Source of the DNA: Arcanobacterium phocae | Lineage (GTDB): Bacteria; Actinomycetota; Actinomycetes; Actinomycetales; Actinomycetaceae | Direction of reading: 5' to 3' | DNA length: 64,000 bases | Assembly: GCF_018913465.1 (NCBI RefSeq) | Contig: NZ_JABAPM010000002.1 | Span: 124,001 to 188,000 of the forward strand | Shown: piece after piece, positions 1 through 8,099 of the stretch | Layout of the letters: each line of letters opens with the position of its first letter | Position numbering within the stretch: position 1 is the stretch's first letter | Notes under the pieces: generated by a model | The model's database searches: none | Seen by the model: the letters and a program-made list of their open reading frames with translations, nothing else | Told to the model about the DNA's origin: nothing | Position numbers and translations under genes: made by a program

Positions 1-1730
1 ACGAGGTCATCGGCATTATTTTCAACTTGTTCAATGAACCATGCGCTCGCCCGAATCGACGCCGTGCTCTCATCCACCCCGGAATGCTTCAGCTGAGTAA
101 ATTTGTCATCATATGCACTCACTGTACCCGCAGCGCTAATAGCATCGAATATGCTCTGATGAATCGGGGTGCGGAAGGTTCGAACTGGAATTTGATCTGC
201 ATGAGCTGTATGCGCCATCCCAGGTAGTTGCAGCATGACTTCTAAGGCTTGCCGTTCAACCCGTGTTACTGGGTCCCGTAAGCTATCGCGGGATGCAAGC
301 ACTGGCTGCGGAAGCGGTCCTTCGTTTTCGGCACTGTGCCGCTGTGGCGCGTTCCCAGAGCGTGCTGCCTGGCAGACACTATCGCGGACTAGTGCTTCAT
401 CCATTCCCAGCCAGCCTGCAAGCTGACGTGAATATTCTGATTGCAACACCCGGTCGCGAATTTGCGCCACGATCGGCGCAGCTGCGCGCAAACCAGCAGT
501 TCTTCCCTCAACAGAATGCAATGGCAACTCGCGTAGCATGGATCGAATCGCGAATTCAAAAAGCGGTTTACGTTGTGCTACCAATTGGCGCACAGCTTCA
601 TCTCCCCCTGCCATCCGTAACTCACATGGATCCATACCATTTTCTGACACGGCGACGAAGGTTTGAGCCGCAAAACTCTGATCCTCTTGGAACGCCCGCA
701 ACGCGGCCTTCTGGCCGGCTGCATCGCCGTCGAATGTGAAGATGACTTCCCCACCGAAAGCGTGCCCGTTACTCATCATTACGCCAGCAGCAGGATTTGC
801 AGAATCGCCCATAAGCCGACGTACTATTTTTACATGCTCCGTACCGAAAGCAGTACCACACGTAGCAACAGCATTTGTCACGCCCGCTAGATGGGCTGCC
901 ATCACATCGGTATATCCTTCGACGACGACGATTGCGCGTTCCGAAGATATTGCCTTTTTCGCAACATCGAGTCCATACAACACACCTGATTTTTTATAAA
1001 TCATTGTTTCTGGAGTGTTTAAGTATTTAGGTCCTTGATCTGAGTCAAGCAATTTTCGCGCGCCAAAACCAATAGGCTCCCCAGTAATCGAATGAATCGG
1101 CCACATCACGCGGCCTCGAAAACGATCATACAACCCCCGAGTTTTTTGTGAAGCCAAACCAGATGCCGAAATTTCTTTATCAGTAAAGCCACGCCGACGA
1201 AGCTCCGTCAGTAACCCATCCCAGGAATCAGGAGAATAACCAACCCGGAAATCTGCAATCGCTTGCGAACTGAAGCCACGGGCAGCCAAAAGATCCCGTG
1301 CTGGTTTACCAGCTTCCGTCGCCAACTGTTGTACATAAAATTCTTCCGCAACACGATGAGCATCGATGAGTCGAGCACGCGTCACATCACGAGGCCGAGA
1401 ATCGTCTCGACTATTTCGCCCGTTCTCCTCATACTCGATAGCAACACCCGCTTTGCGAGCCAAAAGCTCGACTGCTTCAACGAAAGACACATGTTCAATT
1501 CGTTCAATGAACGAAATCGCGTCGCCGCCCTCGCCACAGCCAAAACAATGCCAACGGTTAACGTGAGGACGCACATGGAATGACGGGGTCTTTTCATCAT
1601 GGAAAGGACATAGGCCTTTCATGGATCCGACGCCAGCTGTTTTCAACGTTACATATTCCCCAACGACATCTTCGATGCGCGTCTTGTCCCGCACATCATC
1701 GATTACTGATCGTTTAATCATTCCACCCAT
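1..1730 (-). CDS. dnaG: DNA primase DnaG (partial, runs off left edge)
   Basis: DNA primase makes the RNA primers for replication with DnaB helicase. The reading frame is open on the minus strand from about 1730 to base 1, giving about 576 residues, so the C-terminal helicase-binding domain is at least partly missing. Visible in order: the N-terminal zinc finger (CPFHDEKTPSFHV, then HCFGCG), then the TOPRIM motif EGYTDVMA and the metal-binding FDGDAAGQKA. Start candidates are ATG at 1730 and ATG at 1721 (MIKRSVIDD); the second matches the usual family N-terminus, and neither has a strong Shine-Dalgarno. It is divergent from the rhodanese gene. Confidence 0.95.
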   Translation of the reverse strand, partial: MGGMIKRSVIDDVRDKTRIEDVVGEYVTLKTAGVGSMKGLCPFHDEKTPSFHVRPHVNRWHCFGCGEGGDAISFIERIEHVSFVEAVELLARKAGVAIEYEENGRNSRDDSRPRDVTRARLIDAHRVAEEFYVQQLATEAGKPARDLLAARGFSSQAIADFRVGYSPDSWDGLLTELRRRGFTDKEISASGLASQKTRGLYDRFRGRVMWPIHSITGEPIGFGARKLLDSDQGPKYLNTPETMIYKKSGVLYGLDVAKKAISSERAIVVVEGYTDVMAAHLAGVTNAVATCGTAFGTEHVKIVRRLMGDSANPAAGVMMSNGHAFGGEVIFTFDGDAAGQKAALRAFQEDQSFAAQTFVAVSENGMDPCELRMAGGDEAVRQLVAQRKPLFEFAIRSMLRELPLHSVEGRTAGLRAAAPIVAQIRDRVLQSEYSRQLAGWLGMDEALVRDSVCQAARSGNAPQRHSAENEGPLPQPVLASRDSLRDPVTRVERQALEVMLQLPGMAHTAHADQIPVRTFRTPIHQSIFDAISAAGTVSAYDDKFTQLKHSGVDESTASIRASAWFIEQVENNADDL

Positions 1731-1795
1731 ACATCTATGTTAGCTGGCTATGTCAAGTGCGGAAATAAATAGCGCGTCACTATTACACTAGGCGT

Positions 1796-2137
1796 ATGGG
1801 ATTTTTTGATTTTATCTATCCGGCTGGGTCTTCCCCACAGCTCACTACTGCACAAGCATTTCAAGAGCAACAAGATGGCGCTCGGATTATCGACATTCGA
1901 GACATTATCGAATGGAATAAAGGTCATGTACTTAATAGTTTTCATATCCCGCAAGCAAAATTATTACGTCCAGGTGCCGGCATCGATAAAGATGATCGGC
2001 TAATACTGGTATGCAACACTGGCACTATCTCTCTATCGGTGGCTCACAAACTTGTTCAAGAAGGATACAACGCCACTTCTATTCATGGTGGTTTTGACAG
2101 TTGGAAACGATCCGGATACCCAATTCACTATCGGTGA
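1796..2137 (+). CDS. Single-domain rhodanese-like protein
   Basis: A 113-residue single rhodanese domain, a fold that carries sulfur as a persulfide on a loop cysteine. The CH2A-like region IIDIRDIIEWNKGH and the closing GGFDSWKRSGYP are typical. The candidate active cysteine is C73 in LVCNTGTISLS; the loop has Thr and Ile where classical sulfurtransferases have Arg/Gly-rich residues, so substrate preference cannot be predicted. No signal peptide is seen, so it is probably cytoplasmic. It stands alone, divergent from dnaG, and ends at a bidirectional terminator shared with the mgl operon. Its sulfur acceptor is unknown. Confidence 0.85.
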   Translation: MGFFDFIYPAGSSPQLTTAQAFQEQQDGARIIDIRDIIEWNKGHVLNSFHIPQAKLLRPGAGIDKDDRLILVCNTGTISLSVAHKLVQEGYNATSIHGGFDSWKRSGYPIHYR

Positions 2138-2145
2138 GCAAAGAG

Positions 2146-2181
2146 AAAAATGGCCCAAACAATCTCGTTTGGGCCATTTTT
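2146..2181. terminator. Bidirectional rho-independent terminator
   Basis: A stem of TGGCCCAAAC with GTTTGGGCCA and a 6-base loop, bordered by A-runs on one side and T-runs on the other. It lies between the convergent rhodanese gene and mglC and can serve both. Confidence 0.9.
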
Positions 2182-2191
2182 ATCGTCGTCG

Positions 2192-3850
2192 TTACTTCTT
2201 CTGAACGTACTTCAACGAATCCAACGTTACTGCCGCAAGAATAATAATTCCTTCGAAGACGAACTGGAGGTTCGTGTCGATGCCTAGGATTGTTAACGAA
2301 TATGTCAGACCGGTAAAGATCATCACACCGGTCACAACACCAGAGATCTTTCCGATACCACCGGTGAACGACACGCCACCAACCACGCAAGCAGCGATTG
2401 CATCCATGTCCCAGCCTTGGCCGTATGCCGCGGATCCAGAACCGAACATTCGCGCAGCTTCCAACCAAGAGCCGAAACCGTAGAGGACACCTGCAAGGAT
2501 GAAAGCTCCCATAGTCACTTTAAACACGGAGATTCCGGAAACCGCGGCAGCTTCTGGATTGCCACCAACAGCGTAGAGATTCTTTCCAAACGTTGTCTTG
2601 TTCCAGATGAACCACACAACAATTGTGGCGGCCACTGCCCAGAGAATAATCGTTGGGAAGCCAGAGATATTTGGCACGATCATTCGCGGAATTTCGGATT
2701 CGATAGCTCCGAAGCTCACGCCCTTGGTCGCATACGTTACAAGTCCAAAGATGATGAGCATGTTTGCCATTGTGGAAACGAATGGGTGCATTTTAAATCG
2801 TGCGGTAAAAAATCCTGCAATCATCGTGAAGGCGGTCGTGGCGATTATACACGCAATCAATGCCAAGACCACACGTCCTCCAACTGGGATTCCAGTGAAG
2901 TCAAAAGCGTGTCCGAATACGCTTCCAGTATTGGGCCCCTTGTGCATAACGACCGTTGCAATCACCATGCCCATGCCGACCATTCGACCGATCGACAAAT
3001 CAGTGCCAGTGAGCAGAATCAATCCCGCGACACCTAGCGCTAAGAACATGCGCGGTGAAGCCTGCTGCAAAATATTCAAAATATTCTGCGTTGTAAAGAG
3101 GTCAACGCCCTTAGTAATCGGAGCCAGAACCGCCATAGCAATGAAGATCAAAACGATAACGATATACAAGCCGTTTTTCAGCAAGAACTGACGACGGTTA
3201 AACGAATACCGATAATTTTCAATCTTCTGGGCAAAAGTCTGCTTGAACGTAAAGTCGGAGTTTCGAAGCAGATCGATCATATGATATTTCTCTGCTACTG
3301 CCGCATGCCGACGATCTTTCGCCGCTTGCATCCGATGCTGTAACGAGATTTTTGCATCGTACTGCTTGTTTTTGTAGACAACATCTTCGTCTTTCAGCTC
3401 CTGCTTAAGATCATTGCCACCCTTTTTATGCAGTTCAGCAATCGCGTCTTCATGCTCTTTTTTAACAGCACGGAGCTGACGCTCATATTCTTCTTTCGCC
3501 TGGCGCTTTTCTTCTTCTACACTAGATTCAACCTTGCTGAGATAGGTTTTATCGAAGTTATCGTCGATATATTTTTCAGCACGAGCTACCAACTTGTTAA
3601 TACGAGGTCGGTTAGCGGTTTGAACACGTCGCGCCTCAGCGAGTTCTTTCTCATCACGACGGCGAAGTTCAGCACGTTCTTCCTTTGAAAGCGTGCGATC
3701 AGCTTTCATGTTACGAAGCTGATGTTGTAATCGAGTTACCTTTGTTGTTCCATCTTCACGCAAAACATCTATTTCAGCTTGAATATTTCCAACATATTCT
3801 TTGATAGGCGCGAGGAGTTGTTCTTCTTTTTCATAAGTTAGGACACTCAT
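2192..3850 (-). CDS. mglC: Galactoside/glucose-type ABC permease MglC with long N-terminal coiled coil
   Basis: Membrane subunit of an Mgl/ribose-type sugar importer. The start at 3850 (MSVLTYEKEE) is chosen because GAAAGG sits just upstream and it falls 13 bases after mglA; an in-frame extension to 3925 would overlap mglA. The product is 552 residues. Residues ~227-552 match a normal MglC in length and sequence, including LGVAGLILLTGTDLSIGR. Residues 1-225 are extra: highly charged, rich in E/K/R/A, predicted by eye to be helical and coiled-coil, with no membrane segment, hence cytoplasmic. E. coli MglC is about 336 residues and lacks this. The role of the extension is unknown. Last gene of the mglB-mglA-mglC unit. 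Confidence 0.93.
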   Translation of the reverse strand: MSVLTYEKEEQLLAPIKEYVGNIQAEIDVLREDGTTKVTRLQHQLRNMKADRTLSKEERAELRRRDEKELAEARRVQTANRPRINKLVARAEKYIDDNFDKTYLSKVESSVEEEKRQAKEEYERQLRAVKKEHEDAIAELHKKGGNDLKQELKDEDVVYKNKQYDAKISLQHRMQAAKDRRHAAVAEKYHMIDLLRNSDFTFKQTFAQKIENYRYSFNRRQFLLKNGLYIVIVLIFIAMAVLAPITKGVDLFTTQNILNILQQASPRMFLALGVAGLILLTGTDLSIGRMVGMGMVIATVVMHKGPNTGSVFGHAFDFTGIPVGGRVVLALIACIIATTAFTMIAGFFTARFKMHPFVSTMANMLIIFGLVTYATKGVSFGAIESEIPRMIVPNISGFPTIILWAVAATIVVWFIWNKTTFGKNLYAVGGNPEAAAVSGISVFKVTMGAFILAGVLYGFGSWLEAARMFGSGSAAYGQGWDMDAIAACVVGGVSFTGGIGKISGVVTGVMIFTGLTYSLTILGIDTNLQFVFEGIIILAAVTLDSLKYVQKK

Positions 3851-3863
3851 GGCATTTCCTTTC

Positions 3864-5372
3864 TTATAGATACTTTGCGCTAAGTCTGAGTAGTTCTTCT
3901 TGGTTGGTTTCTTGGGTATTGACAATGCCAGCTAGACGTCCGGCAGACATAACTCCGATACGGTTAGTGATTCCGAGGATTTCAGGCATCTCGGAGCTGA
4001 CCAGAAGGACTGTCTTGCCACGTTTTGCCATCTCGATAATAAGTTCATAGATCTCATACTTAGCGCCGACGTCGATACCACGAGTTGGTTCGTCCATCAT
4101 AAACACTTTGGGTTCACGTTCTAGCCACCGACCGAAAATTACTTTCTGCTGGTTGCCGCCAGAAAGCGCCGAGATCAGTTCCTCCGGTCCAGTGGTTTTC
4201 GTATGCATCGTGCGGATTTCGCCGACAGTTGCAGCCTGCATTTTGCGATCCGAGAGAGCGACTCTCTTCTTGTACGACGGTAGGTTTGCGATAGTTGTGT
4301 TGAACGTGAGATCTCCCTTGAGGAATAAACCATCAGCCTTTCGTTCTTCCGTAATCAGCGCAAATCCAGAGTCGATTGCTTCACGCGGTTTATTGAAATT
4401 CATCAATTTATCGCGATAGTAGACACGCCCGGTAGCTCGAGTTCGGATACCAAAAATTGTTTCCAATAGTTCAGTACGACCAGCTCCTACCAGACCATAA
4501 AGTCCAAATATCTCGCCTTCTTTGACTTCAAACGAGATGTCTTTGATATAAGGTGCGAACTTTGTTGATAGATGGCTAATTTGCAAAATTGGCTGGCCAG
4601 GATCATTATCAACATCAGGATAACGGTTTTCCAGCGATCGACCTACCATTGCAGTGATGAGTTCGTTCATGTTGGTATCTGACGTATCTTTCGTCATCAC
4701 CAACTTTCCATCGCGCAGGACTGAGACTTGGTCACAGATCTCAAAAATCTCATCCATTTTGTGTGAAATATAAACGAGAGATATCCCGTTATCGCGTAGC
4801 TTGCGCATCATCTCGAATAGTTTCCGAACTTCCGGCTCGGTGAGAGATGATGTTGGCTCGTCTAAAACGATAACTTGGGAATGATAGGAAATCGCTTTCG
4901 CAATTTCACACATTTGCCGTTGCGAAACGGACATTTTCCGCATCGGTTGCGTCAAATTCACGGTCATTCCAAGTTGTCGGAATAGATCCGAAGCCTCGGT
5001 TCGCATACGCTTTTCGTCGATAGTACCTAGAGCTGTTTTTGGATACCGCCCTAAAAACAGATTATCGACGACGGAACGCTCCAATGCCTGGTTGAGCTCT
5101 TGATGAACCATCGCAATCCCATTTTCCAAGGCTTCTTTAGGTCCAGAGAATGCAACCGGGTGACCATCAAGAGTAATCTCACCTTCGTCTTTTTGATAGG
5201 TGCCAAACAAGCACTTCATCATTGTCGATTTACCGGCGCCATTTTCACCCATAAGGCCTATGATCGATCCACGTTTAACATCAAAATCAATATGGTCAAG
5301 GACTCTGTTACGTCCAAAAGATTTTGACATTCCGCGGATTGTTAGCACCACATCTTGGTTGTTGTCTGTCAT
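3864..5372 (-). CDS. mglA: Sugar ABC transporter ATPase MglA (two nucleotide-binding domains)
   Basis: Energy-coupling ATPase of the Mgl importer, 502 residues, the usual length for fused double-ATPase sugar transporters. The first half has Walker A GENGAGKST, signature VSQRQ and Walker B VIVLDEPTSSL. The second half has the degenerate Walker A GLVGAGRTE, signature LSGGNQQKV and MMDEPTRGIDVG, as in RbsA/MglA. The start at 5372 (MTDNNQDVV) is preferred to an in-frame extension to 5426, because the extension runs through a hairpin and AGAAAG precedes 5372. It sits between mglB and mglC. Confidence 0.95.
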   Translation of the reverse strand: MTDNNQDVVLTIRGMSKSFGRNRVLDHIDFDVKRGSIIGLMGENGAGKSTMMKCLFGTYQKDEGEITLDGHPVAFSGPKEALENGIAMVHQELNQALERSVVDNLFLGRYPKTALGTIDEKRMRTEASDLFRQLGMTVNLTQPMRKMSVSQRQMCEIAKAISYHSQVIVLDEPTSSLTEPEVRKLFEMMRKLRDNGISLVYISHKMDEIFEICDQVSVLRDGKLVMTKDTSDTNMNELITAMVGRSLENRYPDVDNDPGQPILQISHLSTKFAPYIKDISFEVKEGEIFGLYGLVGAGRTELLETIFGIRTRATGRVYYRDKLMNFNKPREAIDSGFALITEERKADGLFLKGDLTFNTTIANLPSYKKRVALSDRKMQAATVGEIRTMHTKTTGPEELISALSGGNQQKVIFGRWLEREPKVFMMDEPTRGIDVGAKYEIYELIIEMAKRGKTVLLVSSEMPEILGITNRIGVMSAGRLAGIVNTQETNQEELLRLSAKYL

Positions 5373-5393
5373 GACATAATTTCTTTCTGAAAT

Positions 5394-5424
5394 GGGGCGA
5401 TTGAGGCTCACCCTCAATCGCCCC
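5394..5424 (-). terminator. Hairpin in the mglB-mglA gap (attenuator or mRNA stabiliser)
   Basis: A perfect 13-bp stem (GGGGCGATTGAGG with CCTCAATCGCCCC) and 5-base loop lie between the mglB stop and the mglA start. On the minus strand it is followed by ATTTCAG rather than a full T-run, so it probably terminates weakly or protects the 3' end of mglB mRNA. That would keep the binding protein in excess over the transporter, as is common for such operons. Confidence 0.7.
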
Positions 5425-5464
5425 ATCCCATCGACTTGTAGCTACGTCTACGGCGTGCTAAAAA

Positions 5465-6691
5465 CTACTGGTTAAGCAGCGACGTGTATGAAACAGCGTT
5501 GTCTGTCTTCACCATGTTGATAGCGAATGCGTCATATGCGCCTGGGTTACCAAGTCGGTTGGTAATATTCGATTCGGTCTGACCGTCACCACCGATGTAT
5601 TCCACATCGAGGTTAAGGAGTTTGTCGTACTTCTGAAGCAATGGCTGGTAGGTCGATCCGAGGAAGTTATCTGCGGAATTGTAGATATCGAGCCACACTT
5701 TCTTCGTTTCGCCATTAACTTGCTTGCTGACAGGTTCGTAGGTAACCGTCGAATCGAGGAAATCCTTGTAGTTATCAGCCGTGACTGCAACGTTCAAGGC
5801 ATAGAACGAACGCTCGTCCTCAACATACTTGTAGTCAGCGTCAGAGAGAACGTTTCCGGCCTCATCAGCTTTGGCGATGCCTTCCATAACATCTTTACCG
5901 TCAAGAGCGTTGCGTAGGACACGCAACGTAAGGTACGCCTGAACATCAGCATGCTGCGAAATTGTTCCACCGTATCCGTCAGCAATGGCGGCGACTGCGT
6001 CAGAATTTGCATCGTAACCGAATGTCGGGACTTTCTGAGCCTTGGACCACTTGTTAAACATGGCCATGCCCATGCCGTCGTTGTTAGAAATAACAAGATC
6101 AATATCATCGCCGAACTTACCGCTCCATGCAGTAATCGTATCGCCTGCGGTTCCTGCATCCCAGGTAGCGCCTGCACCAGTCTTCATTTCCTTAGAAGCT
6201 AGCTCAACAACCTTAAAGCTACCAAGAGATCCTTCTTTCACCGCATTGGCATTGGTCTCAGTAGGATCTGACAGAATGTTTCCGCCTTCTTCAACTGCGG
6301 TATCGAGTGCCTTACGGACACCACGGGTACGAGCAATCGAATCATTATGGCCTACGTCGCCAATAGCCAGGACGTATCCGATCTTTCCATCACCGTTACG
6401 GTCAATAGTGTCCTTATGCTTTTCAATATATTCAGCAACCATTTGGCCCTGAAGTTCTGCTCCTTGGGACGCATCGAAGCCAACATAATATGTGTTCTCA
6501 TTAAAGTTAAGAGCATCTTTGTCGAGATCGCCTGTTGAGGAATTAGATGGCTGCCGGTTAAACCAAACCAGCGGCTTTTGGTTATTAGCGCCATTCGATG
6601 AACTACCAGAATCCGCTGAGCCACCAGCGCAGGCGGACAGCGACAAAAGTACACCGACAGACAAAGCAACAGCTTTTTTCACATTCTTCAT
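5465..6691 (-). CDS. mglB: Galactose/glucose-binding lipoprotein MglB with circularly permuted order
   Basis: Extracytoplasmic sugar-binding lipoprotein of 408 residues. The start at 6691 (MKNVKKAVAL) is preceded by GAAGG. A signal peptide ends in the lipobox LSAC, with Cys21 as the lipidation site. The order differs from E. coli MglB: residues 39-50 (KPLVWFNRQPS) correspond to the middle of the E. coli protein (PVVFFNKEPS), and residues ~331-408 (WLDIYNSADNF to AFAINMVKTD) correspond to its N-terminus. From memory of the E. coli structure, the sugar ligands D14, F16, N91, H152, D154, R158, W183, N211 and D236 map to D341, F343, N392, H115, D117, R121, W177, N203/N204 and D227. A calcium-loop match lies at 97-105 (DRNGDGKIG). 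Substrate is probably glucose or galactose. Confidence 0.93.
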   Translation of the reverse strand: MKNVKKAVALSVGVLLSLSACAGGSADSGSSSNGANNQKPLVWFNRQPSNSSTGDLDKDALNFNENTYYVGFDASQGAELQGQMVAEYIEKHKDTIDRNGDGKIGYVLAIGDVGHNDSIARTRGVRKALDTAVEEGGNILSDPTETNANAVKEGSLGSFKVVELASKEMKTGAGATWDAGTAGDTITAWSGKFGDDIDLVISNNDGMGMAMFNKWSKAQKVPTFGYDANSDAVAAIADGYGGTISQHADVQAYLTLRVLRNALDGKDVMEGIAKADEAGNVLSDADYKYVEDERSFYALNVAVTADNYKDFLDSTVTYEPVSKQVNGETKKVWLDIYNSADNFLGSTYQPLLQKYDKLLNLDVEYIGGDGQTESNITNRLGNPGAYDAFAINMVKTDNAVSYTSLLNQ

Positions 6692-6771
6692 TTCGAACCT
6701 TCTCTGTGTCTCCATTGACAAATCTGGCTATAGCGATACACCCTCGTATCCACTGATCAGCCAGCTGTTCA

Positions 6772-6791
6772 AAGAATACATTTTGATTCTT
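6772..6791. promoter_or_regulatory. Inverted repeat upstream of mglB, possible operator
   Basis: AAGAAT and ATTCTT, 8 bases apart, lie 81-100 bases upstream of the mglB start in the dgt-mglB gap. A possible -35 (TTGAAC) follows on the minus strand. No regulator gene adjoins the operon, so the binding protein, if any, is unknown. Confidence 0.3.
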
Positions 6792-6813
6792 CTCACAGCA
6801 AGGTGAAACGCAA

Positions 6814-8064
6814 TTAGTTTCGAAGCATGCCGCAATATCGTGAATGCCATTGCCGTGCAGACTGATCGGTCAGCGAAGCGATTTGGTCTACGATGACTCG
6901 CAGCCGTGCATTTTCGTCCGCGGCCTGACGCCACCATTCCACAAACATTGGCTCCATACGCTCTACTGGATCTTCAACTAGCGCATCCATAAGATCGAAT
7001 AAAATAGTACGTTGCTCGAAATATGGTGCCTCAAGCTCGCGTGGTGCCATCACATAGTGCACTGCGATGCCTTTGACAAACATTATTTCTAGTTCAGTCT
7101 CACGTGGCACAATGACATTTCCACAGTATCGGACGAGCGGATCAGGACACTGCTCTTTCGTCGCATCAGTGACTGACGAGATAAAACGCCCAATCAGATC
7201 AGACGTGTAGTCTTTTAATCCAGCCATATCCCGCTGAGAGCCACGGTATTCTCGAGGCCAAGCGTTCATTGCTAGCACGCGTTCTCCAGCGGCACCAAGC
7301 TCGTCTTCAGTACACTTCGGTTTGTACCATGCGAGCGTTGATTCAACGACGGCGCGAATCTCAGCCTCATTGTTGGGTGCCAAAAGCGCAGGATGAATAT
7401 AGCCAGAAAAAACGCCATCCTCAACGTCATGGACCGAATAACCGATATCGTCAGCAAGATCCATCATTTGGGCTTCCGCGGAACGGCTCTCGCCGTGATT
7501 TTCGTGAGCCCAAGAAAAAGCAGCGACGTCGTCGTCATAGGAACCAAATTTAGGCGAAGAATTCCCACGCGGCCCAGCGAAACGTGTCCAGGGATATTTC
7601 ACTGTTGCGTCAACCGTGGCCCGGGTAAGGTTCAAACCCGCCGAACGCCCATCACTATGGAAACGTTTTGGCTCAAGCCTAGTTAGAATCCGCAAAGTCT
7701 GAGCGTTGCCTTCGAATCCGCCAAACGATTGAGCAATCTCATCAAGTGCGTTCTCGCCGTTGTGCCCGTACGGCGGATGACCCAAATCGTGACACAAGCA
7801 AGCGGTCTCTACCACGTCTTCGTCAGCACCGAGATTCTTAGCCAAGGAACGGCCTACTTGTGCTACTTCAAGCGAATGCGTAAGGCGGGTACGAATAAAA
7901 TCGTCAGATTCTGGCCCCATCACTTGAGTTTTTGCACCCAGACGCCGTAGCGCGGCGGAATGTAGGACACGTGCCCGGTCGCGTTCAAAATCTGTCCGGG
8001 CGGAACTTTTAATACCTTCGTTCACCCAGCGTTCTTTGTCTAATGCAGTGTAGGCTTGAATCAC
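6814..8064 (-). CDS. dgt: dGTP triphosphohydrolase-like HD protein
   Basis: HD-superfamily phosphohydrolase of the Dgt family, which releases triphosphate from deoxynucleoside triphosphates and helps balance dNTP pools. It is 416 residues, normal for the actinobacterial type. Motifs: RTRLTHSLEVAQVG, then the HD metal site CHDLGHPPYGHNGE, then LADDIGYSVHDVEDG. The start is GTG at 8064 (VIQAYTALD). The gene is divergent from the amylase-like gene at 8100, only 35 bp apart, and lies upstream of mglB in the same direction with no terminator seen. Confidence 0.9.
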   Translation of the reverse strand: MIQAYTALDKERWVNEGIKSSARTDFERDRARVLHSAALRRLGAKTQVMGPESDDFIRTRLTHSLEVAQVGRSLAKNLGADEDVVETACLCHDLGHPPYGHNGENALDEIAQSFGGFEGNAQTLRILTRLEPKRFHSDGRSAGLNLTRATVDATVKYPWTRFAGPRGNSSPKFGSYDDDVAAFSWAHENHGESRSAEAQMMDLADDIGYSVHDVEDGVFSGYIHPALLAPNNEAEIRAVVESTLAWYKPKCTEDELGAAGERVLAMNAWPREYRGSQRDMAGLKDYTSDLIGRFISSVTDATKEQCPDPLVRYCGNVIVPRETELEIMFVKGIAVHYVMAPRELEAPYFEQRTILFDLMDALVEDPVERMEPMFVEWWRQAADENARLRVIVDQIASLTDQSARQWHSRYCGMLRN

Positions 8065-8099
8065 ACAACTACCCTACCTTTCAGGACAACAAAAAGACT

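Noticed and set aside
2417-3037. 206-codon plus-strand frame opposite mglC
   Set aside because: Fully antisense to well-conserved MglC membrane helices; no family features.
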